Positions 1 through 9,059 of a stretch of 64,000 nucleotides of DNA are shown here, piece after piece. Under the pieces are notes generated by a model. It was not told the DNA's origin. It searched no databases and saw only the letters and a list, made by a program, of their open reading frames with translations. The position numbers and the translations under genes were made by a program. Numbering within the stretch: the first letter of the stretch is position 1; the number at the start of each line of letters is the position of its first letter. The DNA comes from Flavobacterium hungaricum (lineage in GTDB: Bacteria; Bacteroidota; Bacteroidia; Flavobacteriales; Flavobacteriaceae), in contig NZ_PRDM01000003.1 in NCBI RefSeq assembly GCF_015182285.1, forward strand, positions 682,001 through 746,000, written 5' to 3'.

Positions 1-987
1 CTGCTGCGCTCCCAGATTTTGTCCGGTTAAAATTCCTGCAGCATTTCCTATTCCCCAAGCTGGTGTCGTAACAATCGAAGCAACGCGCTGTGCGATGATA
101 TAACCTGCAAGGGCATTTCCTCCAAAATGAGAAACAATTTTGATCATAAACAGCCAGCTGGAAGCCGGAATCAAATACTGCAGCATGCCTCCAAAAGTAA
201 GTTTCAATACTTTTTGAAATGTTTCGCGGTGAAGTGCCAATTGTTGTTTCCCAATCTGAATAATGGTTGTGCCTTTAATCAAATGAAATGCCTGATAGCA
301 GACTCCGATAAAACGGGCGACGGCTGTAGCGATACCAACTCCTAGTAGTCCGTATGCAGGTATCGGCCCCCATCCGAAAATCAGCAGCGGACATAAGATT
401 ATGTTTAGTGCATTGGACAGCCATAGTGTGCGCATCGCCATAGAGGCATAACCGGCACCGCGAAGGATTCCATTTAACGCAATGCGGATAATAATAAAAC
501 CGCAGCTGGCAAACATTACTTTTGCATACAAACTGCCTTGTTCGATCATTGGCGGAGAAAGTCCAACCAATCCCAGTATTTCATCGCTCCATACAAAACA
601 GATGAGACTTATTACAACACCGCAGCTTACGCTTATGTTGATTACCTGTCCGGCTGTAATGCCTGCCTCTTTAAAGTTCTGCTCGCCAACGCGCCGCGCA
701 ATTAAAGTTGAAGCTGCAATGCTCAAACCAATAGAAACCGAATAAGAAAAGCTGATAACAGATTCTGTAGAGCCCACAATAGAAACCGCAGCTGCCCCAA
801 GTTTGCTCACAAAAAACAAACTGGCGCAAACAAAAACAGATTCCATTACCAATTCTAAAACCATTGGTACGGCAAGCAGTACAATTGCCCGATTAATACT
901 GCCCGAAGTGAATTTTTTTTCTCTGCCTAATACCGCCGTGACAAACAAATCGGTATAGGATTGAAGCCTTAATACAACTGCCTTCAT
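1..987 (-). CDS. MATE family efflux transporter, partial (C-terminus beyond window)
   Basis: The minus-strand frame is open from an ATG at 985-987 to the window edge, giving 329 codons of a multi-helix membrane protein. The N-terminus reads INRAIVLLAVPMVLELVMES followed by further hydrophobic segments and a polar IARRVGEQ loop, typical of the first helices of MATE transporters. Its ATG overlaps the TGA of the siderophore synthetase gene (ATGA overlap), so it is translationally linked to the operon. Exporting the finished siderophore is the most likely role, as MATE or MFS exporters often end NIS siderophore operons. The family call rests on sequence pattern; the substrate is inferred from context. 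The C-terminal part lies outside the window. Confidence 0.8.
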   Translation of the reverse strand, partial: MKAVVLRLQSYTDLFVTAVLGREKKFTSGSINRAIVLLAVPMVLELVMESVFVCASLFFVSKLGAAAVSIVGSTESVISFSYSVSIGLSIAASTLIARRVGEQNFKEAGITAGQVINISVSCGVVISLICFVWSDEILGLVGLSPPMIEQGSLYAKVMFASCGFIIIRIALNGILRGAGYASMAMRTLWLSNALNIILCPLLIFGWGPIPAYGLLGVGIATAVARFIGVCYQAFHLIKGTTIIQIGKQQLALHRETFQKVLKLTFGGMLQYLIPASSWLFMIKIVSHFGGNALAGYIIAQRVASIVTTPAWGIGNAAGILTGQNLGAQQ

Positions 988-2837
988 GATTGGTGCTGTA
1001 TTGTTTCACTGCTGATGTCAGTAAACTCATTCATTTCATATTGTTTAATGACATAAAGCGGATTAGGGAGTTTGCTGCCTTTTTTCGGCACAGCAAAACC
1101 GGTTTGTTCAGCATAACCGTTATTCAGCAGTTTCAAACTATTGATATAAAATCGCTTGAACTCGGGCTCAAAAAGATTATACTTTTCAAAACGGTCTGTC
1201 AAATGCAGATTGTCTTGCTGGTATTCCTCAATTGATCCTATTACGGTTTTCCAAAACAGATGCTCGTCATAATCCATATGGGTATGTAAAATATCAGACA
1301 GGTATCTAAAAAAGGCATCAAAAACACCGATCAAAATAAAAAGAGGCGTATTCTCTTTATTTGATGATTGAATAAGACCGTCTTTAAGCTCCGCAGGCAG
1401 TTTTGCTTTGGCTTCTTCTGTCAAAACAATATCATCAACAAAATCTTTAATAATGATGCGCTGCGGTGTTCCGTTTTTCATCACTAAAATAATATTCTCG
1501 CCATGAGGTGTTACGCACAAAGAATGCTGGTAATAAATATGAAGCAAAGGCTTTAGATATACTTCCAGATATTGCTCCAGCCAGTTTTGCGTAGTTAATC
1601 CAGAAACGTTTATCAGTTCCTGCAGAAAAGGACGGTTGTTGTCATCGATGTATAACAAAGATGCCATTGTCATTAGTTTCTCGTCAGGTTTGCGGTATTT
1701 CTCGGCACTTTCCCTCCATAATGCACCTAACATTTCACGGTAATGGTACGGACTATCAGTTATTGCATTGTACTGCGGATGACGATAAGAAACCGTAGCC
1801 ACTTCACCTAAAAGAACTACTTCTTTTTCCTGAAAATATGAGTCTTTATCGAGCATTTCTTTGACCCATTTTGTCACTCTTGGCGCAATATCCATTTGTT
1901 TTGGAGAAAGTCCGCGGATATTTCCTGTGCTCAAAATAGAGATTGCAGTTTTTACATAATGTTTAGACGGATAACTTAAATTAAAGAAAGTTCGAATGCT
2001 TTGCTGCGGCGAATATACATCGTCGCTTTTGCCTAAAATAACTAAATATTGGTTAGCAAGATCCTGATGGAATTGCAGTAAAATTTTATTGTTTAACTGC
2101 CAGGGATGCACGGGGATAAAGACGTAATCTTCAACCACAAGGTTCATACTGCGGAGCTTTTCCTGAAATTTGTTATAAACTTCTTCGCCTAATTCTTCGG
2201 CATAAAAATCATTAAAATGGATTGTTTCCAAAGCATTAAACTGGGCTCTTTTTGTATGTGCTGCCAGCCAGTATAAATCTGTGTTTTTATTGGCTTCAGG
2301 GGCGTACTTATGATAGTCGCTGTTGTTGAAACCCACGCGTCCTTTATTCGCAATTACCCACGGATGACCTTCCATCTGGTGCTCAATAGTCTGATAATCG
2401 GCTTGGGTCAGAGCAGCTGCACTCAGCTTTTCTCTCGTATACAAATGGGCATCAGCATATAGGGTATTGAGAAGTTCTTCTGTATATTTTGCCAGTGTAA
2501 AAGAATCAATGCCAAAGGTCTTTTGTAATTCGATAAAAAAAGAAAGAACATCGTTTGCAGGCTTGGCTGTGCCGTTTTCCCATCTCTGGATACTTTCTTT
2601 TTCAATATGCCAATATTCCAAAAGTCTTGGATAAGATGAAAAAGTATAGTAGACCTCTGCCAGATCAGTTGTCAGTTTGAAATGTGTAAGACCATCTTTT
2701 TCACTTCCCGTAATGGCAGGTTTGGCTACATCTTCATGCATTAATTCGGCTAAACTCTTGGCCAGCAGATTAAGATTTACCTTTTTCCAAACCGGAGCGG
2801 TAAAAACTTCTATGTGTGGTATTGTTTCTATATTCAT
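984..2837 (-). CDS. IucA/IucC family NIS siderophore synthetase
   Basis: A 617-residue NRPS-independent siderophore synthetase, close to the usual 580-620 residues. Family landmarks are visible: GHPWVIANKGRVGF near residues 157-170 followed by HKYAPE, then IPVHPWQLNN, SIRTFFNLSYP in the ATP site, TPHGENIILVMKNG and a C-terminal FhuF-like region. These enzymes use ATP to activate a carboxylate and condense it with an amine or hydroxylamine. In DesD- and BibC-type pathways they oligomerise and cyclise N-hydroxy-N-succinyl-cadaverine. It lies 10 bp downstream of the monooxygenase and overlaps the exporter by 4 bp. Joining acylated hydroxamate units is inferred from neighbours; the exact product cannot be read from sequence. 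Confidence 0.93.
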   Translation of the reverse strand: MNIETIPHIEVFTAPVWKKVNLNLLAKSLAELMHEDVAKPAITGSEKDGLTHFKLTTDLAEVYYTFSSYPRLLEYWHIEKESIQRWENGTAKPANDVLSFFIELQKTFGIDSFTLAKYTEELLNTLYADAHLYTREKLSAAALTQADYQTIEHQMEGHPWVIANKGRVGFNNSDYHKYAPEANKNTDLYWLAAHTKRAQFNALETIHFNDFYAEELGEEVYNKFQEKLRSMNLVVEDYVFIPVHPWQLNNKILLQFHQDLANQYLVILGKSDDVYSPQQSIRTFFNLSYPSKHYVKTAISILSTGNIRGLSPKQMDIAPRVTKWVKEMLDKDSYFQEKEVVLLGEVATVSYRHPQYNAITDSPYHYREMLGALWRESAEKYRKPDEKLMTMASLLYIDDNNRPFLQELINVSGLTTQNWLEQYLEVYLKPLLHIYYQHSLCVTPHGENIILVMKNGTPQRIIIKDFVDDIVLTEEAKAKLPAELKDGLIQSSNKENTPLFILIGVFDAFFRYLSDILHTHMDYDEHLFWKTVIGSIEEYQQDNLHLTDRFEKYNLFEPEFKRFYINSLKLLNNGYAEQTGFAVPKKGSKLPNPLYVIKQYEMNEFTDISSETIQHQS

Positions 2838-2847
2838 TTTAGAGGTA

Positions 2848-4170
2848 TTAAATACTAATTTCGGCAGCTCTTTCTACGGCAATACCAGAAAGGTCAAAAT
2901 CCTGAAAAGCAATCCTTTTTTCTAATTTATATACTTCGCGTTTCGCTGCTTCATTAATGATATAAGAATTGCGGTAAGCACCCATGCCCAAATCAGATGA
3001 AATGTAGCTGTGGGTATGAATTTCTGCATTCTGCACAAAAATTTCGCTTCCGTTAGTATCGATAGTATAGTTTCTTTTTACATCATAACTGCCTGTCGAA
3101 GTCCTGCTGATGCGATGCTGTATGTCTTTAAGAAATTGCGGTTCCTGATAATGATATCCGGTGCCTAAAATTACATAGTCGGCATGCTCAGTAAACTTTT
3201 TCTGCTGTTCGATCTGCTCCAGATGCAACTCGTAATTATTATGAATTCCCGCCGTTATATCATCCAATTGTATGTTGGGTCTGATTTTTACACCAATGTC
3301 ATCGTTGTCTACACTAAGCGCATACAGATGATCGTAAATTTCGTTGAGTAAATCAAAGTTGACTCCCTTAAATTGTGATTTCTGACGATCGAGCATGACC
3401 TTACGGGTAGAAGCAGGCATTTGATGAAAATAGTCGATGTAATCCGGCGAGGTATGTTCTAAAATAAGTTTAGAATATTCCATTGCAAAAAAGCGATCGG
3501 GACGTGAATACCAATTCAGTTTTAGATTTTTAGGTCGGTTTTGAAGCAGATCAAAGAAAACCTCGGCAGCACTTTGCCCGGAACCAATTACAGTTACGGT
3601 ATCCTGTTCCAGAATTTCTTCTTTTCTAAAGAGATAGCTTGACGTATGACAAACTTTTTCCATCTCTTTTAAATCGACAAACTCAGGAAGTATCGGCACG
3701 GTACCTGTTCCTAATACTAATTTTTCGCAATAGTAAATTTTGGTTTGGTTTTCTTCTTTATGAAAAACATGCAGTTCATAAAGACCGTCTTTATAATAAA
3801 TCTCTTTTACACTCGATGAAAAACGGCAGTTTTGCAGCTGTTTAATGACCCATTGACAGTATAAATTATACTCTTTGCGGAGTACAAAGAAATTTTCGCG
3901 GATAAAAAATTTATACAAGCGATCTGTCTTTTTAAGAAAATTTAAAAAACTAAACTTACTTGTAGGATCAGCCATTGAAACACAGTCGCATAAAAATGGA
4001 GTCTGCAAGGTAACATGGTCAAAAAGCAGTCCCGGATGCCAGTTAAATTGTTCTTTTTGATCAAAGAAAAGTGATGAAACGTCCTCTACGGGTTCTAACA
4101 AAGCGGCCAAGCCTAAATTGAAAGGTCCGATTCCGATTCCTATTAATGTATATACTTTACGATCTTCCAT
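2848..4170 (-). CDS. L-lysine/diamine N-monooxygenase (IucD/SidA/DesB family)
   Basis: A 440-residue flavoprotein monooxygenase. The N-terminal FAD-binding motif is visible as GIGIGPFNLGLAALLE around residues 11-26, the NADPH motif as VIGSGQSAAEVFFDLL in the middle, and a late YVILGTGYHYQEP segment typical of the family. It should hydroxylate a terminal amine (lysine or, given the adjacent decarboxylase, cadaverine or a similar diamine) using NADPH, FAD and O2 to make the hydroxylamine later acylated to a hydroxamate. It ends 10 bp before the second synthetase and begins one base after the preceding gene's stop. Which amine is the substrate is inferred from the operon, not from a specific residue. 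Confidence 0.93.
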   Translation of the reverse strand: MEDRKVYTLIGIGIGPFNLGLAALLEPVEDVSSLFFDQKEQFNWHPGLLFDHVTLQTPFLCDCVSMADPTSKFSFLNFLKKTDRLYKFFIRENFFVLRKEYNLYCQWVIKQLQNCRFSSSVKEIYYKDGLYELHVFHKEENQTKIYYCEKLVLGTGTVPILPEFVDLKEMEKVCHTSSYLFRKEEILEQDTVTVIGSGQSAAEVFFDLLQNRPKNLKLNWYSRPDRFFAMEYSKLILEHTSPDYIDYFHQMPASTRKVMLDRQKSQFKGVNFDLLNEIYDHLYALSVDNDDIGVKIRPNIQLDDITAGIHNNYELHLEQIEQQKKFTEHADYVILGTGYHYQEPQFLKDIQHRISRTSTGSYDVKRNYTIDTNGSEIFVQNAEIHTHSYISSDLGMGAYRNSYIINEAAKREVYKLEKRIAFQDFDLSGIAVERAAEISI

Positions 4171-4171
4171 A

Positions 4172-6628
4172 TTAGTGGTTTATAAGATTATGCTCTGCTG
4201 CAGCGTTGATTATAATGTCTTTATTCTGAGGGAATTTTGCCCAATACCATTCGCGGTAGCAAAAATTAAGATTTGAGGTTTTATGCGGCATTTCGATGAC
4301 TTTATCGATTTTAAAACCATGAAAAGCTTTGTTCATCATCGAAGCTCTGGAATCAACAGCGCCTTCACCAACCATTTTACCAACTTCCGATTGAGCAAAT
4401 ACATAATCGATCATACATTGCGTAGCTGGTGAAACATATTTAAGCTTAGGATCTGTAGGCGCAATAAATTGATGCGTTCCGTAATCTGTAGGCAGCACAT
4501 CATAATAATCTCCCAGCACATCACGGGTCGGCCAGTATACTTCAATATTAAAAGTCGGCTCTCCGTTGGCCATTCCGATATAACTGTACAAGCTGTCACT
4601 CGGAAGCAGGGTTCTGTAATACGTTTCAAGTTCACGCAGAGGCCAGTCCATTTTCCATGCGGTTTTGGCGTGGTCGCGATGAAACCATTCATGCAGCATT
4701 TCCAAATCATTTTCTAAATCGACAGGACGCAAGCTGATTGTCACATCTTCTTTTGGAAAATAACGGTTGTAGACATTTTCTTTTCCTTTTGGATGTATCA
4801 GCTGTTCTGAAAAAAAGCGTTTATGCAAAACATTCGGAAAATTGATACGCGTCACGCCGGCAGGATTACCGCCGCAGTCAATGTCATTTAAGGCCGTAAG
4901 CAAATTGCCTTTCACCTTCCAATGTCTGCTTTCAAGGATAAATGTAACCAGACCGCTTTCGTCTTCTTTTTGTAAATCCTCTAATTTGTCGTACAGAATG
5001 TTTAAGAGATTTTTTTCATCTGCAAGACCGCTGGTGCCAAAAGTATTTACAACTGCCAGAATGTTACCCACCCAGAAATAATGAAGTAATAAATTGTATA
5101 AGCGATCGTCTGGAATAAACATTTTTCCATTTTCAGATAAACCGGGTACGATAGTATTTAAGTGCTCTTCAAAAGATTTTCGGAATAAAAAGCTTTGATT
5201 ATCACGGAAAAATAATTTTTCAGGCAGGAATGCCGCATCCAATTGTACCAAGGTGTTTTGCTGATGCCACTCGCAGAACATTCCCTGCTCGTTGAACATT
5301 TTTACTACACCGTCAACTATAATATCAATGTATTTTGTAAACCAAAGCTCACTAGTTTCTTCTATTGATAATCCCGTTTGCTGCGAAGCTTTTTGAATCA
5401 AGTTCTGCATTCTGGAAGGTGCTCCCAATAGGCTGTCCTGACATAAAGAAGCCAATAAAGAAACGTTATTTTCTTTTTCGCCTCCAGCACTTTTAAACGG
5501 ATTGTATCGCACACTGGTAGAAAAAGGGTCCAATACATCTCCGTCATAAGATACTGATATAAAACCCGGATCGCAGATCAATTCAATATCAGGATAAGTT
5601 TTCCTTACAGCGTCACCCCAAGCACTCTGCATCAGGCGCGATACCTCATAACCTCTGTAAAGTTCATGATAATGATTAATGCGTTCTGCTCCTGTAATTT
5701 TTACATGAAGCGAAAATTTATACATATAATCACTTTCGTTATTGTATACGGTTCTTACCGATGAGGTTGCGGTGAATTCTTTTCCAAATTCGCCCAAATC
5801 AATCAGCAGATTTTCTTTTGTCAGTGTATCAAATATGGTTTGAGATTTAAAATGCGTCGCTTCCCACGGATGCACTGGAATTACTTTCCAATCCGGATAT
5901 TTCGCCAGTAAATCGTGTGCTTTTTGATCTCCGTTGCTTGCTTCTAAAACAGCTGTTCTTGCAAAATCAGAAGGCAGAACATCGTCTACCGATTTTTCGG
6001 TAACCAGATCAGGATGCACTAAAAAATAATACAATTGAAAATGACCGCCGGTTTCGGGAGCATACTTTAAAACTTCAGCTTCCGTAAAACCTTCACGCCC
6101 TTTGGTAAGCGGATGCAGTAAATGCCCTGCCGGAAATAATTGTTCCGCTTCAATAAAGGTCATTTCAGGTTTGTTAAAGTCTTGACCGGAAGTTTTAAAA
6201 TGTTCTAAAAACTGTGCTATTTTTTCGGTACTCAGCTGCATTCTTTTCTTTACATTTTTAGAATCTGCCAGCGGATACTGTTGTCTTACCTGATTTGTAA
6301 TTAATTCTAAAAGACGGTCTGCATCTATTTCTTTTATGGTTTCAGTTGTAAGGTCACGTTCCATTACCGGAAAATCATACAAATGTCTGAAGGTTTCAGA
6401 TCTGTAGCGTATCGGTGCATAGACTTCGACCTTATCCACAGGAAAATCCAATTTTAGATGCAGTTTATGATTATACTTTGACATATAAGATTGCAGCACC
6501 GGATCGTATTTGGGAACCCCTTCATAAAAACTGCTGTTGCCTAGTTCGCGCAGACAGCAATTCAGTAAAATAGTAAACGTAATATCGACTGCTTCCTGAG
6601 CAATCTCTTTAGGAGAAGATGTAGTCAT
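4172..6628 (-). CDS. IucA/IucC siderophore synthetase fused to a C-terminal GNAT acyltransferase
   Basis: An 818-residue two-domain protein. Residues about 1-615 are a NIS synthetase, with HPLTKGREGFTEAEVLKYAPE-type, IPVHPWEATHF, SSVRTVYN and HQQNTLVQLD motifs. From about residue 623 (start VTISLRPVDLENDLEMLHEW) to about 800 there is an IucB/AlcB/DesC-like acyl-CoA transferase with the late GEGAVDSRASMMNKAFHGF segment, which matches the acyl-CoA-binding region of that family. One polypeptide may therefore both acylate the hydroxylamine and condense units. Fusions of these activities are known in bisucaberin-type pathways, though domain order varies. It overlaps the decarboxylase gene by 20 bp and abuts the monooxygenase. 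Acyl donor (acetyl- or succinyl-CoA) is not determinable here. Confidence 0.92.
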   Translation of the reverse strand: MTTSSPKEIAQEAVDITFTILLNCCLRELGNSSFYEGVPKYDPVLQSYMSKYNHKLHLKLDFPVDKVEVYAPIRYRSETFRHLYDFPVMERDLTTETIKEIDADRLLELITNQVRQQYPLADSKNVKKRMQLSTEKIAQFLEHFKTSGQDFNKPEMTFIEAEQLFPAGHLLHPLTKGREGFTEAEVLKYAPETGGHFQLYYFLVHPDLVTEKSVDDVLPSDFARTAVLEASNGDQKAHDLLAKYPDWKVIPVHPWEATHFKSQTIFDTLTKENLLIDLGEFGKEFTATSSVRTVYNNESDYMYKFSLHVKITGAERINHYHELYRGYEVSRLMQSAWGDAVRKTYPDIELICDPGFISVSYDGDVLDPFSTSVRYNPFKSAGGEKENNVSLLASLCQDSLLGAPSRMQNLIQKASQQTGLSIEETSELWFTKYIDIIVDGVVKMFNEQGMFCEWHQQNTLVQLDAAFLPEKLFFRDNQSFLFRKSFEEHLNTIVPGLSENGKMFIPDDRLYNLLLHYFWVGNILAVVNTFGTSGLADEKNLLNILYDKLEDLQKEDESGLVTFILESRHWKVKGNLLTALNDIDCGGNPAGVTRINFPNVLHKRFFSEQLIHPKGKENVYNRYFPKEDVTISLRPVDLENDLEMLHEWFHRDHAKTAWKMDWPLRELETYYRTLLPSDSLYSYIGMANGEPTFNIEVYWPTRDVLGDYYDVLPTDYGTHQFIAPTDPKLKYVSPATQCMIDYVFAQSEVGKMVGEGAVDSRASMMNKAFHGFKIDKVIEMPHKTSNLNFCYREWYWAKFPQNKDIIINAAAEHNLINH

Positions 6629-8126
6629 TTCCGTGTTTTTTTATAATTGAAAGGATATTATTAATATGTGCTATAGTAGTTAATGGGTTCAAAATGGTGA
6701 ACTTCAGGTAAAAAATGCCATTTACTTTTGTGCTTGCCACTAAAACTTCGCCATTAAAAAACATTTTCTTTTTGATGTGTAAGTTCATTTTGCAGGTATC
6801 TCCAGGCCAGCCGTCGAGTTTATATCTAAAAACCAAAACACTTAAATCAGAATCAGTTAAAAGTTCAAAATCTTTGTCGTTTTCTAATATTGCAGCGGTT
6901 TCTTTGGTCGTTTCGATAATAGTATCGGTATACTGTCCTAATTTAGTTCTGCCCATATAACGCAGTGTACACCATAGTTTTAAAGCATCAAAACGACGTG
7001 TACTTTGTACCAGCGATTTATTAATCTGAGCCGGCAGTTCATCATAATCCTGTTCCTTAGGATTTAGATAATCGGCATGGTGTTTTATAATATGAAGATG
7101 CTGTTTGTTTCTCACCATAAAAGCACTGCTGCAGATGGGCTGAAAGAAAGATTTATGGTAATCAATCGTAACAGAATCGGCTTGTTCGATGCCGTTTAGA
7201 AGATGTTTGTATTTGTCTGTCAATAATAAGCCGCATCCATAAGCCGCATCAACATGCATCCATAACTCGTATTTTTTTGCCAGAACTGCGATTTCAGATA
7301 GTGGATCAATATTTCCAAAATCAGTTGTACCAGCCGTAGCTACAATAGCAATCGGAATGTTGCCTTTTTCCAGTTCTGCAATAATGGCTTGATTTAATTT
7401 TTCTGCATCCATTCGATAACGGCTGTCGGTAACAACCTGAACGATAGACTGCTCGCCAAGTCCTAGAATAGAGGCATTTTTTTGATTGCTGAAATGAGAT
7501 TTCTCTGAAACAAAAATTCTAAACTTGCTTGAATCAGGAGGACATCCATTTATTTTGATGTTCCAGTTCAGGTATTTCAAAGCAAAATAATCCCTTGCCA
7601 GAAGCAGTCCCATAAGATTACTCTGCGAACCGCCGCCTGTAAAAATTCCGTCACAATCTGTGTTGTATCCAATTTGTTCGCCTGTCCAGGCAATTAGTTT
7701 TCGTTCTATAAATGTTCCTCCGGCACTTTGATCATAGGTATCCTGAGACGAATTGATAGCACTAATCAGCACATCGGCGGCTAAAGCAGGAATTACTACA
7801 GGGCAGTTTAAATGCGCTATATATTCTGGTAAATGATAAGCAGTTGCATGGTTGACATAAATCTCATCGATCTCATCCCAAAGGCTTTCATAATCTTTGA
7901 GTGGCTGGTCTAAATTTACGGCTTCTACTTTATTTTTGATTTCATCTGGCTTAATACCGCTGAACGGGATTTTAGTATTTTCGAGAAAACCAGCTACACG
8001 TTTTTGTACTAACGCAATTGCGTTGTTGTATTCTGTGCCTGAATTTTCATGAAAAATATCCTGATAAAAATTATCAGTAGAACTTTTAACAATGACGTCC
8101 TGATCGTTGTCTAATAGGTTTTGCAT
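6609..8126 (-). CDS. Pyridoxal-phosphate decarboxylase (DesA / diaminobutyrate decarboxylase type)
   Basis: A 505-residue group II PLP decarboxylase. Visible landmarks are the substrate-binding start YHLPEYIAHLNCP, GIFTGGGSQSNLMGLLLARD, the cofactor region IVATAGTTDFGNIDPL followed by WMHVDAAYGCGLLL, and the PLP lysine in SVTIDYHKSFFQP. In hydroxamate siderophore operons this family decarboxylates lysine to cadaverine (DesA) or a related amino acid to a diamine. Position directly upstream of the fused synthetase and the N-monooxygenase supports lysine as substrate, or hydroxylysine if the divergent dioxygenase acts first. It overlaps the next gene by 20 bp, so the operon is tightly coupled. 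Substrate identity is inference. Confidence 0.9.
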   Translation of the reverse strand: MQNLLDNDQDVIVKSSTDNFYQDIFHENSGTEYNNAIALVQKRVAGFLENTKIPFSGIKPDEIKNKVEAVNLDQPLKDYESLWDEIDEIYVNHATAYHLPEYIAHLNCPVVIPALAADVLISAINSSQDTYDQSAGGTFIERKLIAWTGEQIGYNTDCDGIFTGGGSQSNLMGLLLARDYFALKYLNWNIKINGCPPDSSKFRIFVSEKSHFSNQKNASILGLGEQSIVQVVTDSRYRMDAEKLNQAIIAELEKGNIPIAIVATAGTTDFGNIDPLSEIAVLAKKYELWMHVDAAYGCGLLLTDKYKHLLNGIEQADSVTIDYHKSFFQPICSSAFMVRNKQHLHIIKHHADYLNPKEQDYDELPAQINKSLVQSTRRFDALKLWCTLRYMGRTKLGQYTDTIIETTKETAAILENDKDFELLTDSDLSVLVFRYKLDGWPGDTCKMNLHIKKKMFFNGEVLVASTKVNGIFYLKFTILNPLTTIAHINNILSIIKKHGNDYIFS

Positions 8127-8149
8127 AATGATTAATTTTAGAATTGAGG

Positions 8150-8785
8150 TTATTTAAAATAAGTTACTTTGTTTGAAGCAGGGGTTCTCTTTTTTTTAGA
8201 AGGTTCGAGATCTTCAGGATAATAACCCACATACATTAACCCGAGAGATTTTTCATTTTCGGCCAAGCCAAATTGCTTTACATAATCAATTGCGCCGGCA
8301 GATGTACTCCAGTAACTCCCGATATTATGGGCAGTGCAGGTGAGTGCCATGTTTTGAACGGCAGATGAAACGGCAGCGACTTCTTCCCATTCCGGCAGGT
8401 CTATTTTGAGATTTCGAACCATTACAACTCCAATAACACAGGCAGAATTAAGAGGATATTCTTTAAGAAGCTTGTACTTTTCAGCAGCAGCTTCAGCAGA
8501 AAATTTTTCAAAATAAAAGTCTTTGTAATAGGCGGAGAGAAAAGATCCTAATTGTTCTAAATAAGTATCCTTCAAAACAATAAACCTCCAAGGCTCGGTC
8601 ATTTTATGCGTAGGGGCATAAGTGGCATTTGTCAAAATCTCATTTAATAATGCATCCGGAATATTTTGCTTTATAAATTCATCAGCATAAATACTTCGTC
8701 TCTTCCGGATGATTTTTGAGATTGAATTTTTTTCAGTCCTAAAATCTGAAGTCCTGATTTTATTGGGTATCGTGGTATTATTCAT
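8150..8785 (-). CDS. Nitroreductase family FMN protein, first gene of the siderophore operon
   Basis: A 211-residue protein of the nitroreductase fold. RKRRSIYADEF near residue 27 and NATYAPTHKMTEPWRFIVL resemble the FMN-binding start of the family, and NMALTCTAHNIGSYWSTS the second FMN-contact region. Proteins of this fold bind FMN and use NAD(P)H to reduce varied substrates. It precedes the decarboxylase by 23 bp and is the first gene of the operon. Its task here is unknown: it could reduce ferric siderophore, supply reduced flavin, or modify the scaffold. The family call is secure; the role is speculation from context. Confidence 0.85.
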   Translation of the reverse strand: MNNTTIPNKIRTSDFRTEKNSISKIIRKRRSIYADEFIKQNIPDALLNEILTNATYAPTHKMTEPWRFIVLKDTYLEQLGSFLSAYYKDFYFEKFSAEAAAEKYKLLKEYPLNSACVIGVVMVRNLKIDLPEWEEVAAVSSAVQNMALTCTAHNIGSYWSTSAGAIDYVKQFGLAENEKSLGLMYVGYYPEDLEPSKKKRTPASNKVTYFK

Positions 8786-8833
8786 ATTTTTTTAAAAAAT
8801 TATTTAAGAAAATTCTTTTTTTAAATTATAAAA

Positions 8834-8845
8834 CAAATATATTTG
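8834..8845. promoter_or_regulatory. Candidate divergent promoter -7 elements in the siderophore intergenic region
   Basis: The 274-bp gap between the divergent nitroreductase and dioxygenase genes is very AT-rich. It contains the short palindrome CAAATATATTTG, which reads as the Bacteroidota -7 motif TAnnTTTG on both strands (TATATTTG). On the minus strand it lies about 50 bp before the nitroreductase ATG. I could not find a well-spaced TTTG -33 element, and I could not identify a Fur box, though iron control would be expected. Low-confidence call. Confidence 0.3.
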
Positions 8846-9059
8846 TAAGTAGATTTTATTTAGAATGAATAAAAACAGAGTAAGCAAATGTAGAAATTAA
8901 TCTTTATAAAAAAAATAAAACAGAAAAAATATTATACGAATTTCTCTACATTATCAGAATGTTAAGGAATGATGTTTTATTTGTATCTGATTATTTTCTA
9001 GTAGTTTGTGTTTTTTATTTGTCCCCAATTTTTTAATAACTATTAAATAAACTAGTAAA

